Of a stretch of DNA of 64,000 bases, positions 19,830 through 29,245 are shown piece after piece. The number at the start of each line of letters is the position of its first letter. Positions within the stretch are counted from its first letter, which is position 1. The stretch lies in contig NZ_CP139992.1 of NCBI RefSeq assembly GCF_034424155.1, positions 2,496,012 to 2,560,011 on the forward strand. The letters run 5' to 3'. Made by a program: the position numbers and the translations under genes. Under the pieces are notes generated by a model. The model was not told where the DNA came from. It saw nothing but the letters and a program-made list of their open reading frames with translations, and made no database searches. The stretch comes from Hafnia alvei (GTDB lineage: Bacteria > Pseudomonadota > Gammaproteobacteria > Enterobacterales > Enterobacteriaceae).

Positions 19830-19860
19830 AAAACGCACAGCTTAAGCTGTGCGTTTTTGT
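19830..19860. terminator. bidirectional terminator yciU / ion channel
   Basis: AAAACGCACAGC-TTAA-GCTGTGCGTTTT is a perfect 12-base stem with A and T tracts on both sides, shared by the convergent genes. Confidence 0.92.
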
Positions 19861-19861
19861 T

Positions 19862-20713
19862 TTAATCATGAGTCTGTTTGCTCAGCCGTGTACTGCAAAA
19901 CTTACAATACACCGCATCATCGTCATGACCTGATTTATGGCAGTGTTCACAATGGCGGACGGTACGTCGACGCTGCAATACTTCGGTCATATGCGCCGTT
20001 AACACCCCCGTTGGGATGGCAATAATAGAGTAGCCAATTAAGATCAACACCGAGGCTAAAATACGCCCCGCCGGTGTATGGGGCGTAATGTCACCATAGC
20101 CTACCGTCGTCATGGTCACTACCGCCCAATAAACGGATACAGGAAGACTGGTAAAACCGTGTTCAGGGCCTTCAATCACATACATCACCCCGCCAAATAA
20201 ACACAGCAAGATCATAACGAAGGTAAAGAACACTAATAGCTTTTTGCGTACGCCAACGATGCTGTCCCACAACAACGCCGCAGATCCCATATACCTCAGC
20301 ATCTTAAAGATGCGTAACACCCTTAAAACACGCAGCAGACGCAGCAACGTGACATATTCAACGGCCATGTTAGGGAAGAGAAGTAAACAATAGAGCGGAA
20401 GCGTGGTTAGCAGATCGACAATGCCTAAAAAACTCGACGCGTACTTTTTGGGCTTCGGCGTGGTCAGCAGACGTAGCAGATATTCAACGGTAAATACCAC
20501 AGTGAAAAACACTTCTAGCTTTAGGCCAAGATCTTCACGCGCCACCAGCACACGCAACGGTTTTGGATCGCCAGACTCCATAAATACCAGCACGACGCTG
20601 GCCACAGCCATCGTGATCCAAAAGAATTCCATTTTGCGACCAAAGGCCGTGTGAGTGTCGAACAAACTTCGATATAAATTCTGGCGCCAAGTGCCTTTTT
20701 TCATGCCTGTCAT
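19862..20713 (-). CDS. voltage-gated potassium-type channel with C-terminal zinc ribbon
   Basis: A 283-residue six-segment cation channel. The voltage-sensor S4 is clear (LLRLLRVLRVLRIFKMLR, near residue 123), and the K+ selectivity filter is TMTTVGYGDITP near residue 196. After S6 the protein ends with two CxxC-like pairs (CEHCHKSG and YCKFCS), a small zinc-ribbon tail in place of the RCK domain of E. coli Kch. Inner membrane, probably tetrameric. The gene lies between yciU and acnA. It could start at Met1 or Met4. Confidence 0.9.
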   Translation of the reverse strand: MTGMKKGTWRQNLYRSLFDTHTAFGRKMEFFWITMAVASVVLVFMESGDPKPLRVLVAREDLGLKLEVFFTVVFTVEYLLRLLTTPKPKKYASSFLGIVDLLTTLPLYCLLLFPNMAVEYVTLLRLLRVLRVLRIFKMLRYMGSAALLWDSIVGVRKKLLVFFTFVMILLCLFGGVMYVIEGPEHGFTSLPVSVYWAVVTMTTVGYGDITPHTPAGRILASVLILIGYSIIAIPTGVLTAHMTEVLQRRRTVRHCEHCHKSGHDDDAVYCKFCSTRLSKQTHD

Positions 20714-20829
20714 GCTGACCCCAAAAGAGTTATTTGAGCGTAATCCCGCACTTTAGCATCACAATATCAAACAATGGCTTTATATAAGTGTCACTAACGG
20801 TAAAACATAACGTCACTTCGCTACACTCA

Positions 20830-20859
20830 CTTGCCGCTACCAGAACTGATAGCGGCAAG
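20830..20859 (-). terminator. hairpin downstream of acnA
   Basis: CTTGCCGCTA (20830-20839) and TAGCGGCAAG (20850-20859) form a perfect ten-base stem in the acnA to ion-channel gap. It lacks a good T-run on the minus strand, so termination or mRNA stabilisation are both possible. Confidence 0.5.
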
Positions 20860-20909
20860 AGGAATATCTACCAATCTACGATATTTTTCTCATCACCGAA
20901 TTTATCTGT

Positions 20910-23609
20910 TCACAGCATTTTCCTGATTACATAGTGCAAAATGCCGTCATTGCGGTAATAAGCCAGTTCGTTTCCGGTATCAATTCGGCAACGGGTTGGC
21001 ACCACTTCGCGTCGCCCATCGGCATAGGTGATTGTGACGTTAATCGTTTGTCCGGTCGTGAGATGCTGTAATCCACTAATATCCAGCCTTTCATCTCCGG
21101 TCAGATCAAGCGTCTTACGCGTTACCCCTTGCGGGAATTCTAACGGGAGAATGCCCATACCTATCAGGTTTGAACGGTGAATGCGTTCAAATGACTCGGC
21201 AATAACCACGCGCACGCCCAGCAAGCGCGGGCCTTTAGCCGCCCAGTCACGGCTCGAACCCGAGCCATACTCTTTACCGGCGATCACGGCGAGCGGCACG
21301 TTCTCCTCTTGATACTTCATCGCCGCATCATAGATTGCCATCTGTTGCTGAGTAGGAATATGACGCGTCACACCGCCCTCTACGTCGGGCACCATTTCGT
21401 TACGGATACGAATATTGGCGAACGTCCCGCGCATCATCACTTCATGATTACCGCGACGTGAACCGTAAGAGTTAAAATCGTTGCGCTCCACGCCGTGCCC
21501 CAGCAGATAGCGCCCTGCCGGACTTTCTGCTTTGATATTGCCAGCGGGTGAGATATGGTCGGTGGTCACAGAGTCGCCTAACATCGCGAGCAACCGAGCA
21601 CCGTGGATATCCTCCACCGGTTCAGGCTCTGCCTGCATAGTGCTGAAAAATGGCGGATGGCGAATGTAAGTGGAATCCTCCTGCCAATCATAAGTGGCTG
21701 AGCCTTTCACCTGGATCCCCTGCCATACCGCATCGCCGTCAAACACCTGCGAGTACTCCTTACGGAACATATCGGTTTTCACCATCTCAACCGCAGTGGC
21801 GATCTCTTGGCCGCTTGGCCAGATATCCTTCAGGTAAACCGGTTTGCCCTGAGCATTGTGCCCTAGCGGATCGGCAGAGAGATTCACGTTCATATTTCCC
21901 GCCAGCGCATAGGCCACCACCAGCGGAGGTGATGCCAGCCAGTTGGTTTTCACCAGCGGATGAATACGCCCTTCAAAGTTACGGTTTCCCGACAGCACCG
22001 CGCCAACGGTCAGATCGCCTGCTTTAATGGCTGTTTCTATCGGCTCCGGTAGTGGGCCGGAGTTACCAATACAGGTGGTACAGCCATAACCAACCAGATT
22101 GAAACCGAGCTGTTCAAGATACGGCGTCAGTCCCGCCGCATCCAGATAATCGGTCACCACTTTCGAGCCCGGTGCCAGCGACGTTTTCACCCATGGCTGC
22201 CGCGCTAATCCCTTCTCAACCGCTTTTTTTGCCAGCAAACCGGCTGCCATCAGCACGCTTGGATTAGAGGTGTTGGTACATGAGGTGATCGCTGCAATCA
22301 CCACAGCGCCATGCGTTAAGCGATGTTTCTCTCCCCCTAGCGTGAATTCTTCGAATTCCACGCGATTTTTTTGGCTGCTAATTTCTAGCTCTGTCGCCGC
22401 CTGAAAAGCCTGTGGAACCTTAGGTAACGGCACACGATCTTGTGGGCGCTTTGGCCCAGCCAAGCTTGACTCAACCGTGCTCATGTCCAGCGATAATGTA
22501 CTGGTAAATACCGGCTCATCGCCGGCATGGCGCCATAGACCTTGTGCTTTGCAATAGGCTTCAACTAGCGCAATCTGTTCTTCGCTACGCCCACTCAGGC
22601 GCATATAGCCTAGAGTCACCTCATCAACGGGGAAAAATCCGCAGGTGGCACCAAATTCAGGTGACATATTACCGATCGTGGCGCGGTCAGCCAGCGGCAA
22701 ATCGGCTAATCCATCACCGTAAAACTCAACAAATTTTCCCACCACGCCATGTTTACGCAGCATTTGCGTAACGGTCAGCACTAAATCCGTGGCAGTTATA
22801 CCTTCACGCAGTTTTCCGGTAAGCTTAAATCCGACCACGTCAGGGATCAGCATCGATACAGGCTGCCCTAACATGGCCGCCTCGGCTTCGATTCCGCCCA
22901 CGCCCCAGCCTAAAACTCCAAGGCCGTTAATCATCGTAGTATGAGAATCAGTCCCGACAAGCGTATCGGGATAGGCAAACCGCTGGCCGTTTTTCTGCTC
23001 ATGCCAAACCGCCTGCCCCAAATACTCAAGGTTGACCTGATGACAAATGCCGGTTCCCGGTGGCACCACACGAAAACGGTCAAAGGCTTTCTGCCCCCAG
23101 CGTAGGAAAATATAGCGCTCGTGGTTGCGCTCCATTTCTAGCTCAACGTTTTCACCAAAGGCTTGTTCATTGCCAAAATGGTCCACGGTAACCGAGTGGT
23201 CAATGACCAGATCAACGGGCGATAGCGGATTCACTTGCTCCACGTTGCCACCCAGACGCGTCACGGCTTCACGCATGGCGGCAAGGTCAACCACTGCGGG
23301 CACACCGGTGAAGTCCTGCATCAGAACACGTGCAGGTCGATAGGCAATCTCTCTATCGGCATGGCCGGTTTTCACCCAGTCGACAATCGCCTGTAAATCG
23401 TCCTCCACCACGCTTTCGCCATCAAGGTGGCGTAGCAGGTTTTCCAACAGAACTTTCATGGATTTAGGCAGTTGGCGGATATCGCCCAGCTGTTTTTCAA
23501 GCTCTGGCAAACTGTAATAGTGGTACTCGGTATTCAGGGCACTCAGTGTTTTCTGACATTGCTGGGCAAGATGTGGCTGGCTCAGACGATTTTGACGATC
23601 GGATGACAT
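20910..23609 (-). CDS. acnA: aconitate hydratase A
   Basis: An 899-residue [4Fe-4S] enzyme that interconverts citrate and isocitrate. The AcnA form in enterics is stress- and stationary-phase-induced and doubles as an iron-responsive RNA-binding protein. Cluster cysteines are in [10 protein letters not shown] near residue 446 and [11 protein letters not shown] near 513. Other active-site stretches are [26 protein letters not shown] and [11 protein letters not shown] chose ATG 23609 (MSSDRQ) because AAGGAGAAGC lies just upstream and E. coli AcnA begins MSS; the frame opens 17 codons earlier. Confidence 0.97.
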   Translation of the reverse strand: MSSDRQNRLSQPHLAQQCQKTLSALNTEYHYYSLPELEKQLGDIRQLPKSMKVLLENLLRHLDGESVVEDDLQAIVDWVKTGHADREIAYRPARVLMQDFTGVPAVVDLAAMREAVTRLGGNVEQVNPLSPVDLVIDHSVTVDHFGNEQAFGENVELEMERNHERYIFLRWGQKAFDRFRVVPPGTGICHQVNLEYLGQAVWHEQKNGQRFAYPDTLVGTDSHTTMINGLGVLGWGVGGIEAEAAMLGQPVSMLIPDVVGFKLTGKLREGITATDLVLTVTQMLRKHGVVGKFVEFYGDGLADLPLADRATIGNMSPEFGATCGFFPVDEVTLGYMRLSGRSEEQIALVEAYCKAQGLWRHAGDEPVFTSTLSLDMSTVESSLAGPKRPQDRVPLPKVPQAFQAATELEISSQKNRVEFEEFTLGGEKHRLTHGAVVIAAITSCTNTSNPSVLMAAGLLAKKAVEKGLARQPWVKTSLAPGSKVVTDYLDAAGLTPYLEQLGFNLVGYGCTTCIGNSGPLPEPIETAIKAGDLTVGAVLSGNRNFEGRIHPLVKTNWLASPPLVVAYALAGNMNVNLSADPLGHNAQGKPVYLKDIWPSGQEIATAVEMVKTDMFRKEYSQVFDGDAVWQGIQVKGSATYDWQEDSTYIRHPPFFSTMQAEPEPVEDIHGARLLAMLGDSVTTDHISPAGNIKAESPAGRYLLGHGVERNDFNSYGSRRGNHEVMMRGTFANIRIRNEMVPDVEGGVTRHIPTQQQMAIYDAAMKYQEENVPLAVIAGKEYGSGSSRDWAAKGPRLLGVRVVIAESFERIHRSNLIGMGILPLEFPQGVTRKTLDLTGDERLDISGLQHLTTGQTINVTITYADGRREVVPTRCRIDTGNELAYYRNDGILHYVIRKML

Positions 23610-23871
23610 AGCTTCTCCTTCCTTATCATGCTTTAAGCGGTGTTTCTCGGCGCTGAGCACCTCGGATACAGTCTCGTTCTAAAACGAATGCTCATCAGCC
23701 GGAAACAATCTCCTGATAACGCTGTGGCTATCTTTAAAGATAACACAAAGAGATGGTAACGTTTTAGCAACATCACCCCATGACTGCGATAGGCGATAAA
23801 AATGAGGAAGTACGATTTGGATCACGGAAAGAAATTTTGTGCTGATATCTCTCTAAGTGCTCAATAATAAG

Positions 23872-23900
23872 AAACAAAAAAGCCTCCACAAGGGAGGCTC
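23872..23900 (-). terminator. spy terminator
   Basis: On the minus strand AGCCTCC, a short loop and GGAGGCT are followed by TTTTTTG. It lies 30 bases past the spy stop. Confidence 0.88.
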
Positions 23901-23928
23901 TATATTTCGCATTGTCACTATTTATAAA

Positions 23929-24450
23929 TTATTGCTCACCGGCAACCATTGCTGCGTGACGCTGTTCCATTTTTTCGATACGTTTTTCGAAATTCTGGTT
24001 AAATTCTTTTTTCTGTTCTGGGGTCAGAACATTATACATTTTGTTTTCCATCTTCATGCGTTCCAGCATCATATCGTTGCGTTCTTTGCTGTTAGCTTCG
24101 ATTTGTGCACGCGCTGCACTTTCATCAAATTTATCGCTGGCAACCAGCTTATGCATATCTTTGAAGTGCTCGCCCATCATTGGCTTTTTGTGCTCTGAGC
24201 GGAACTCTTTAGCGATGGTTTTCATTTGCTCACGCTGCTGGTCTGTTAGCTTCAAACCTTCAAACATACCGCCGTGGCGCGGGCCTTGCTTGCCCATCTG
24301 ATGATGCATCATCATTGGTGCGCCGCCGTCAGCCTTCGTTGCAACTGGAGCCGCTGGGGTTGTTGGTGTTGCGGTGGTTTCAGCCGCGTTTGCCATTGAA
24401 GCGCCCAGAGCCAGAGATGATGCCAACATTAAAGCAGTTAATTTACGCAT
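23929..24450 (-). CDS. spy: periplasmic chaperone Spy
   Basis: A 173-residue ATP-independent periplasmic chaperone of the Spy/CpxP family. The signal peptide (MRKLTALMLASSLALG..ANA) is nearly that of E. coli Spy. Two LTxxQ motifs are present: LTDQQREQM near residue 68 and LTPEQKKEFN near 146. The mature N-terminus is a disordered Ala/Thr/Pro stretch, longer than in E. coli. E. coli spy is induced by BaeSR and CpxAR; a partial CpxR-like pair (GTAAA-N5-GAAAG, 24536-24550) lies upstream, but it is not convincing on its own. Confidence 0.94.
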   Translation of the reverse strand: MRKLTALMLASSLALGASMANAAETTATPTTPAAPVATKADGGAPMMMHHQMGKQGPRHGGMFEGLKLTDQQREQMKTIAKEFRSEHKKPMMGEHFKDMHKLVASDKFDESAARAQIEANSKERNDMMLERMKMENKMYNVLTPEQKKEFNQNFEKRIEKMEQRHAAMVAGEQ

Positions 24451-24836
24451 AATTATGATTCCTCAAATAGTGTGTTCGTTGTTGCGTTGATGGAATTAAG
24501 TCTATAGGTCTAAATATATAGTAGTTACACGCTGAGTAAATAAACGAAAGGAGAAAAATCAAAAAACAGGCAATTATGGAGAGAGTGTGAAGATTGAGGA
24601 TTTATTTTAAGCACAACGCTAAGATAAACCTTAAAATAACAAATCTGCGAGTTTTATTCCAGCGCCGTTTAATATTAAAAGCCCCTGCGCTGCTATTTAA
24701 AGTTACGTTGATTGTCGCTCAAAAGTGTCGAATGCATCCTACCTGTAAATATTTCGCAGCAGACATGGATAACCATCCTGCCCTCCACACCACGCTTTGT
24801 GATCCAGTAGCCAAATTCACAACATCGAACCCATAA
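24451..24836. other. non-coding stretch between spy and kdu operon
   Basis: No convincing gene. It contains the divergent control regions of spy and kduI. The 80-codon frame at 24594-24836 has no ribosome site or recognisable similarity and is taken as chance. Confidence 0.5.
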
Positions 24837-24857
24837 AAACAAAACAGTGTTTCATTT
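24837..24857 (+). promoter_or_regulatory. KdgR operator
   Basis: The 21-base site matches the KdgR consensus AAATGAAACA-N-TGTTTCATTT at 18 of 20 positions: the right half is perfect and the left half is AAACAAAACA. KdgR represses pectin and uronate degradation genes and is released by 2-keto-3-deoxygluconate. It lies 110 bases before kduI and just before the leader ORF. Confidence 0.85.
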
Positions 24858-24888
24858 TTAATTGAATTGCGTATCAGAAGGATCTAAC

Positions 24889-24963
24889 ATGCCTGCATCG
24901 ACACGAGCAGAGCCCCTGACTGTTCATGCTAATCAAACACTCAAACGAATATCGACGAGGTGA
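24889..24963 (+). CDS. possible leader ORF of kduI
   Basis: A 24-codon ORF starting ATG 24889 with AAGGATC upstream and ending in TGA at 24961, three bases before the kduI ATG at 24967. Its stop lies in the kduI ribosome-binding region (GAGGTGAAAG). The peptide (MPASTRAEPL...) has no known relative. It could couple or modulate kduI translation; it may also be fortuitous. Confidence 0.4.
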   Translation: MPASTRAEPLTVHANQTLKRISTR

Positions 24964-24966
24964 AAG

Positions 24967-25803
24967 ATGGAAGTCCGTCAAAGCATTCATAGCGATCATG
25001 CCAAGCAACTCGACACTGAGGGTCTGCGCCGCGAGTTTTTAGTTGAAACCATTTTTGATGCCGATCAGTACACCATGGTGTATAGCCATATTGACCGCAT
25101 CATCGTTGGCGGTGTTATGCCGGTGCAAAAAAACGTCACTATCGGTACTGAAGTGGGCAAACAACTCGGCGTGAGCTATTTTTTAGAACGCCGTGAGCTC
25201 GGCGTTATCAACATCGGCGGGCCAGGAACCATCACCGTTGACGGTGAATGCTATGAAATTGGCCATCGTGAAGCACTGTACGTCGGTAAAGGCGCACGCG
25301 ATATTCTCTTCACCAGCGTAAACGCCAGCCAGCCCGCAAAGTTCTATTACAACTGCGCACCGGCTCACACCACTTACCCAACCAAAAAAATTACGCCAGC
25401 TGAGGCTTCACCACAAACGCTCGGCGATGCGAAAACCAGTAACCGCCGCACTATTAATAAATATATGGTTCCTGACGTGCTGCAAACCTGCCAGCTTTCC
25501 ATGGGGCTGACCGAGTTGGAAGAAGGGAATTTGTGGAACACCATGCCGTGCCATACCCACGAGCGCCGCATGGAGGTCTATTTCTATTTCAACATGGATG
25601 ATGATTCCTGCGTTTTCCACATGATGGGCCAGCCGCAAGAAACTCGCCATATTGTGATGCACAACGAACAAGCCGTCATTTCACCAAGCTGGTCCATTCA
25701 TTCCGGCGTCGGCACCAAGGCATATACCTTTATTTGGGGCATGGTTGGCGAAAATCAGGTCTTCGACGATATGGACCACGTTGCCGTTAAAGATATTCGT
25801 TAA
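24967..25803 (+). CDS. kduI: 5-dehydro-4-deoxy-D-glucuronate isomerase
   Basis: A 278-residue zinc-dependent cupin-like isomerase. It converts 5-keto-4-deoxyuronate, from pectin, hyaluronan or galacturonate breakdown, to 2,5-diketo-3-deoxygluconate, the substrate of KduD. The metal-site stretch [16 protein letters not shown] is near residue 194, with a further His in [10 protein letters not shown] near 243. It is cytoplasmic and the same length as E. coli KduI. GAGGTGA precedes ATG 24967. It forms an operon with kduD, 63 bases downstream, behind a KdgR site. Confidence 0.97.
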   Translation: MEVRQSIHSDHAKQLDTEGLRREFLVETIFDADQYTMVYSHIDRIIVGGVMPVQKNVTIGTEVGKQLGVSYFLERRELGVINIGGPGTITVDGECYEIGHREALYVGKGARDILFTSVNASQPAKFYYNCAPAHTTYPTKKITPAEASPQTLGDAKTSNRRTINKYMVPDVLQTCQLSMGLTELEEGNLWNTMPCHTHERRMEVYFYFNMDDDSCVFHMMGQPQETRHIVMHNEQAVISPSWSIHSGVGTKAYTFIWGMVGENQVFDDMDHVAVKDIR

Positions 25804-25866
25804 GCCTTAGCTCACTCATTTCTGCGGCTGCAACGTAATAGCTAGCCGCTTTTAAAGGATATACAC

Positions 25867-26628
25867 ATGATTCTTGATGCATTTTCATTGCAGGGTAAAG
25901 TTGCGCTAGTCACTGGCTGTGATACCGGTCTTGGTCAGGGAATGGCCGTCGGTTTAGCACAGGCTGGCTGCGATATTATTGGTATTAACATCGTTGAGCC
26001 GGCTGAAACTATTGCACAGGTGACTGCGCTAGGCCGTCGTTTTTTGAGCCTTACCGCTGATTTGCGCGATACATCGGTTATTCCCGATCTGGTCGCCCGC
26101 GCGGCCGGTGAGTTTGGACACATCGATATTCTGGTGAATAACGCAGGCATTATCCGCCGTCAGGATGCACTGGAATTCAGTGAGAAAGATTGGGACGACG
26201 TGATGAATTTGAACATTAAGACCGTGTTCTTTATGTCTCAGGCCGTTGCTCGTCAGTTTATCGCTCAGGGCAAAGGCGGCAAGATCATCAACATCGCCTC
26301 GATGCTCTCTTTCCAAGGCGGAATTCGCGTGCCGTCTTACACTGCCTCTAAAAGCGCGGTAATGGGAGTGACCCGTTTGCTGGCCAACGAATGGGCTAAG
26401 CATCAGATTAACGTCAACGCTATTGCCCCCGGCTATATGGCGACTAACAATACGCAGCAGTTGCGTGCTGACGAAGCGCGTAGCGAAGAGATTTTGGACC
26501 GAATCCCCGCGGGCCGTTGGGGATTGCCTGAAGATTTAATGGGCCCAGCGGTGTTCTTAGCGTCACCGGCGTCCGACTACATCAATGGCTACACGATTGC
26601 CGTCGATGGCGGTTGGTTAGCGCGTTAA
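25867..26628 (+). CDS. kduD: 2-dehydro-3-deoxy-D-gluconate 5-dehydrogenase
   Basis: A 253-residue short-chain dehydrogenase that reduces 2,5-diketo-3-deoxygluconate with NAD(P)H to 2-keto-3-deoxygluconate. SDR motifs: the cofactor loop TGCDTGLGQG near residue 16, NNAG near 88, and the catalytic YTASK near residue 158. The family-typical ending is YINGYTIAVDGGWLAR. AAAGGA precedes the start. It completes the kduID pair; the product would enter the KdgK/Eda route, whose genes are not in this window. Confidence 0.97.
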   Translation: MILDAFSLQGKVALVTGCDTGLGQGMAVGLAQAGCDIIGINIVEPAETIAQVTALGRRFLSLTADLRDTSVIPDLVARAAGEFGHIDILVNNAGIIRRQDALEFSEKDWDDVMNLNIKTVFFMSQAVARQFIAQGKGGKIINIASMLSFQGGIRVPSYTASKSAVMGVTRLLANEWAKHQINVNAIAPGYMATNNTQQLRADEARSEEILDRIPAGRWGLPEDLMGPAVFLASPASDYINGYTIAVDGGWLAR

Positions 26629-26642
26629 TTTCCGTACTTTCG

Positions 26643-26667
26643 CCACGCTGGCGCCCTGCCAGCGTGG
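26643..26667 (+). terminator. hairpin after kduD
   Basis: CCACGCTGG (26643-26651) pairs with CCAGCGTGG (26659-26667), a perfect nine-base stem fifteen bases after the kduD stop. It is followed by TCATTAAGTTT rather than a solid T-run. A third copy of CCAGCGTGG lies at 26743-26751, just upstream of the next gene. Confidence 0.65.
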
Positions 26668-26758
26668 TCATTAAGTTTCATCCTACATTGACACCCCACG
26701 CTTCACGCCGTAACGTCCGCACCTGTCCAGAGAATTAAATAACCAGCGTGGTATCGTT

Positions 26759-27490
26759 GTGAATACTGATAAATCCTCTTTGAACGTGTTAGCCGCAGGC
26801 AGTTTGCGTAAAGCGCTGACGCCTATTTTATCTCAGTTTAGCCAGCGGCATCATGTGAACATCAATGCACAATTTGGCCCTGCCGGATTGCTACGTGAAC
26901 AAATTGAAAGCGGCGCTGAGTGGGATCTGTTTGCTTCCGCCAACCAAGAACATCCGCAAACGCTACTCGATCTTGGTTTGGCACACAGCGTAATGCCCTT
27001 TCTACGTAACAAGCTGTGTTTAACCACCCACCGAGCCAGAATAACGCCAACGACAAACTGGCTAGATTTACTGACCGACCCGAGCATTATCGTCGGCACC
27101 TCGACGCCTGGCTGCGATCCTTCTGGCGACTATACGTGGCAGCTTTTCGATCGTGTCGAACACCACCGCTCGGGCGCTGGCGAATATTTGAAATTGAATG
27201 CAAAACAGCTGGTGGGCGGGAAAGGCAGTTTGCAGGTTCCTGCAACGGAAATCGCTTCTGCATGGTTGATTCGCCAAGGGCTGGCTGATGTTTTTGTCGG
27301 TTATGCACACTATGCGCAATGGCTACAGAACGATGCCGATATTGCAGCGGTCACCATTCCCGACGCCGACAATATATTCGCCACCTATGCGTTGGCGCTG
27401 CACAGTGACGTTGCTCAGCCACTGGCAGAATATCTCTTGTCCAACGGCGTTCAGCAGCAGTTTGTCAGCGCAGGATTTTCGCGGCGCTAG
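26759..27490 (+). CDS. ModA-like molybdate-binding protein without signal peptide
   Basis: A 243-residue type-2 periplasmic-binding fold protein of the ModA/Wtp class (LNVLAAGSLRKALTPIL near the N-terminus; FGPAGLLREQIESGAEWDLFASAN; GTSTPGCDPSGDYTWQLF; VFVGYA). Such proteins bind molybdate or tungstate for ABC import. The mature-like fold begins at residue 8. No signal peptide can be supplied upstream, because the frame is closed at 26711 and has no alternative ATG. The start is GTG 26759 with a weak ribosome site. It converges on molC, and their stop codons share the tetranucleotide CTAG (27487-27490). It may be a cytoplasmic oxyanion binder or a gene that lost its export signal. Confidence 0.78.
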   Translation: MNTDKSSLNVLAAGSLRKALTPILSQFSQRHHVNINAQFGPAGLLREQIESGAEWDLFASANQEHPQTLLDLGLAHSVMPFLRNKLCLTTHRARITPTTNWLDLLTDPSIIVGTSTPGCDPSGDYTWQLFDRVEHHRSGAGEYLKLNAKQLVGGKGSLQVPATEIASAWLIRQGLADVFVGYAHYAQWLQNDADIAAVTIPDADNIFATYALALHSDVAQPLAEYLLSNGVQQQFVSAGFSRR

Positions 27491-28248
27491 TCTGCATAAA
27501 GATCGAATATCGGGGTAAGCACCGGCTGGGCTTCTGCATCGGACGCCACCGCCGCCCGCTCCACTCTGACGCCATAGGCCTTGAGCAAATTATCCTCGGT
27601 GAGCATTTCTTTGCTGTCACCATATGCCCACCGTTGATTATCGAGCAACAAAAGGCATTTTTGCGCCACCAGTTGCGCATGTGCCGGATCATGGGTGGTG
27701 AACAGTACGCTAATCTGCCGTTGCTTCGCCAATTGGTAGATCAAGCGCAACACCGCCTGCTGGTTATATAAATCCAAGGCAGAAGTCGGTTCATCGAGGA
27801 TCAACATCTCACAACCGGTGGCTAACGCACGGGCAATCATCACCAGCTGGCGCTGCCCACCGGATAAGGTTTGGAAACTGTGTTCGGCCAAATGCCCAAT
27901 TCCTAGCGTATCTAACGCATCTCGAGCAATCCGTTCATCTTTGGCCGTTGGCTGTTGTAGCAGGCCAACATTGCTCACTCTGCCCATTAAGACGATCTCA
28001 ATAACTCGATATGCAAAGGCCGAGGAAAATGACTGAGCAACAAATCCGATCGGCGCACTGCGTGATATTTCTCCCGCCAAAGGCGGTATAACGCCGGACA
28101 GCGTATTCAATAACGAGGTTTTCCCGCGTCCGTTAGCGCCAAGAATAGCCAACACTTCACCACGCCGACAACAAAAACTCAGCGCATGAAATAACGCTTT
28201 CTTATGACCAAATTCAAGTTCATTTACGCTTAGCGCGATCTCATTCAC
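27487..28248 (-). CDS. molC: MolC-like ABC transporter ATPase
   Basis: A 253-residue ABC ATPase. The Walker A motif is GANGRGKTS near residue 36, with Arg at a position usually filled by Ser, Cys or Ala. The signature LSGGQRQ is near 128, Walker B MLILDEPTSALD near 148, and the switch His is in FTTHDP. It energises the FecCD-type permease encoded just upstream, whose stop it overlaps by eight bases. MolC is the ATPase of the Haemophilus molybdate/tungstate importer; the assignment rests on MolA similarity and the upstream ModE-type site. Confidence 0.82.
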   Translation of the reverse strand: MNEIALSVNELEFGHKKALFHALSFCCRRGEVLAILGANGRGKTSLLNTLSGVIPPLAGEISRSAPIGFVAQSFSSAFAYRVIEIVLMGRVSNVGLLQQPTAKDERIARDALDTLGIGHLAEHSFQTLSGGQRQLVMIARALATGCEMLILDEPTSALDLYNQQAVLRLIYQLAKQRQISVLFTTHDPAHAQLVAQKCLLLLDNQRWAYGDSKEMLTEDNLLKAYGVRVERAAVASDAEAQPVLTPIFDLYAD

Positions 28249-29245
28249 TGTGCGATCTCCATCGGGAGCGAATTAACAGCATGGCAAACAGCGGTGCCCC
28301 AATTAATGCGGTAATAATCCCCAAAGGAATTTCCGCCGCGCTCAATGTGCGTGCCACATCATCAACCAGAACCATAAACCCACCGCCGAGCCAGAATGCC
28401 GCCGGAAGTAAACGCCGATGGTCAGCGCCAACCAATAAACGTGCAAGGTGTGGGATCACCAAACCTATCCAGCCAATGCCCCCACTCACCGCAACCTGAG
28501 CAGCAACCAGCAGAGCACAAAGCAATAGCACCAACCGCCGTAAACCCGCAACGGAAACGCCTAGCGTACGTGCATCCGCATCGCCCAGAGACAAAATGTT
28601 TATCCGCCAGCGCAGGCGAAACAGTAAAAAACTCGCCAACGCGAGCGGAATAACCATCATCAAAAGCTTGTGCCAATTGGCGGTGGCAAAACTCCCCAAG
28701 AGCCAGAACACAATGCTCGGCAGCTTTTCTTCGGTATCTGCCATATATTGCAACAGGCTCACCAGTGCAGAAAAAAAACCGCTGAGAATAATGCCGGAGA
28801 GGATCAGCATCAGGCGATTTTCATTACCTAACGTTGACGCTATCGCATACACCAACACCAGCGCTAGCAAACCAAAGGCAAAGGTCGAGCTCATCAACCA
28901 CAGTGGTGAAAGACCCAGCAAAATTGCCAGCGTGCCACCGAAAGCCGCGCCGGAGCTCACGCCGATGATATGCGGATCAACCAACGGATTATGAAACACA
29001 CCTTGCAAACAGGCACCGCACAACGCTAATGCCCCACCCGCACAGCACGCCATTAAGATACGCGGCATGCGCACCGTCCAGATGATTTGTCCGGCCAGAT
29101 CTTGTGTCTGCATGGGGGACATTAGCGCATGCCAAACATTCATCGGTGAGATTGAATATTGCCCCACTCCCAATGAAAAGAAGGCGACAATCAATGTCGC
29201 CATCGGCAGTAGCATATTAAAACGTGGTTTATTCAACAGAGGCAT
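28241..29245 (-). CDS. molB: MolB-like ABC transporter permease (FecCD family)
   Basis: A 334-residue permease with about ten membrane segments of the FecCD/BtuC type. Family landmarks are VRMPRILMACCAGGALALCGACLQGVFHNPL (split here: VRMPRILMACCAGG, LCGACLQGVFHNPL), PHIIGVSSGAAFG and IGWIGLVIPHLARLL. I chose ATG 29245, giving MPLLNKPRFN and a 17-base overlap with molA; the frame is open 23 codons further upstream inside molA. It forms the membrane channel of the MolABC importer. Confidence 0.84.
   Translation of the reverse strand: MPLLNKPRFNMLLPMATLIVAFFSLGVGQYSISPMNVWHALMSPMQTQDLAGQIIWTVRMPRILMACCAGGALALCGACLQGVFHNPLVDPHIIGVSSGAAFGGTLAILLGLSPLWLMSSTFAFGLLALVLVYAIASTLGNENRLMLILSGIILSGFFSALVSLLQYMADTEEKLPSIVFWLLGSFATANWHKLLMMVIPLALASFLLFRLRWRINILSLGDADARTLGVSVAGLRRLVLLLCALLVAAQVAVSGGIGWIGLVIPHLARLLVGADHRRLLPAAFWLGGGFMVLVDDVARTLSAAEIPLGIITALIGAPLFAMLLIRSRWRSHSE

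Noticed and set aside
24536..24550. CpxR box before spy
   Set aside because: Only GTAAA-N5-GAAAG, a partial match in AT-rich sequence; not enough to list as a site.
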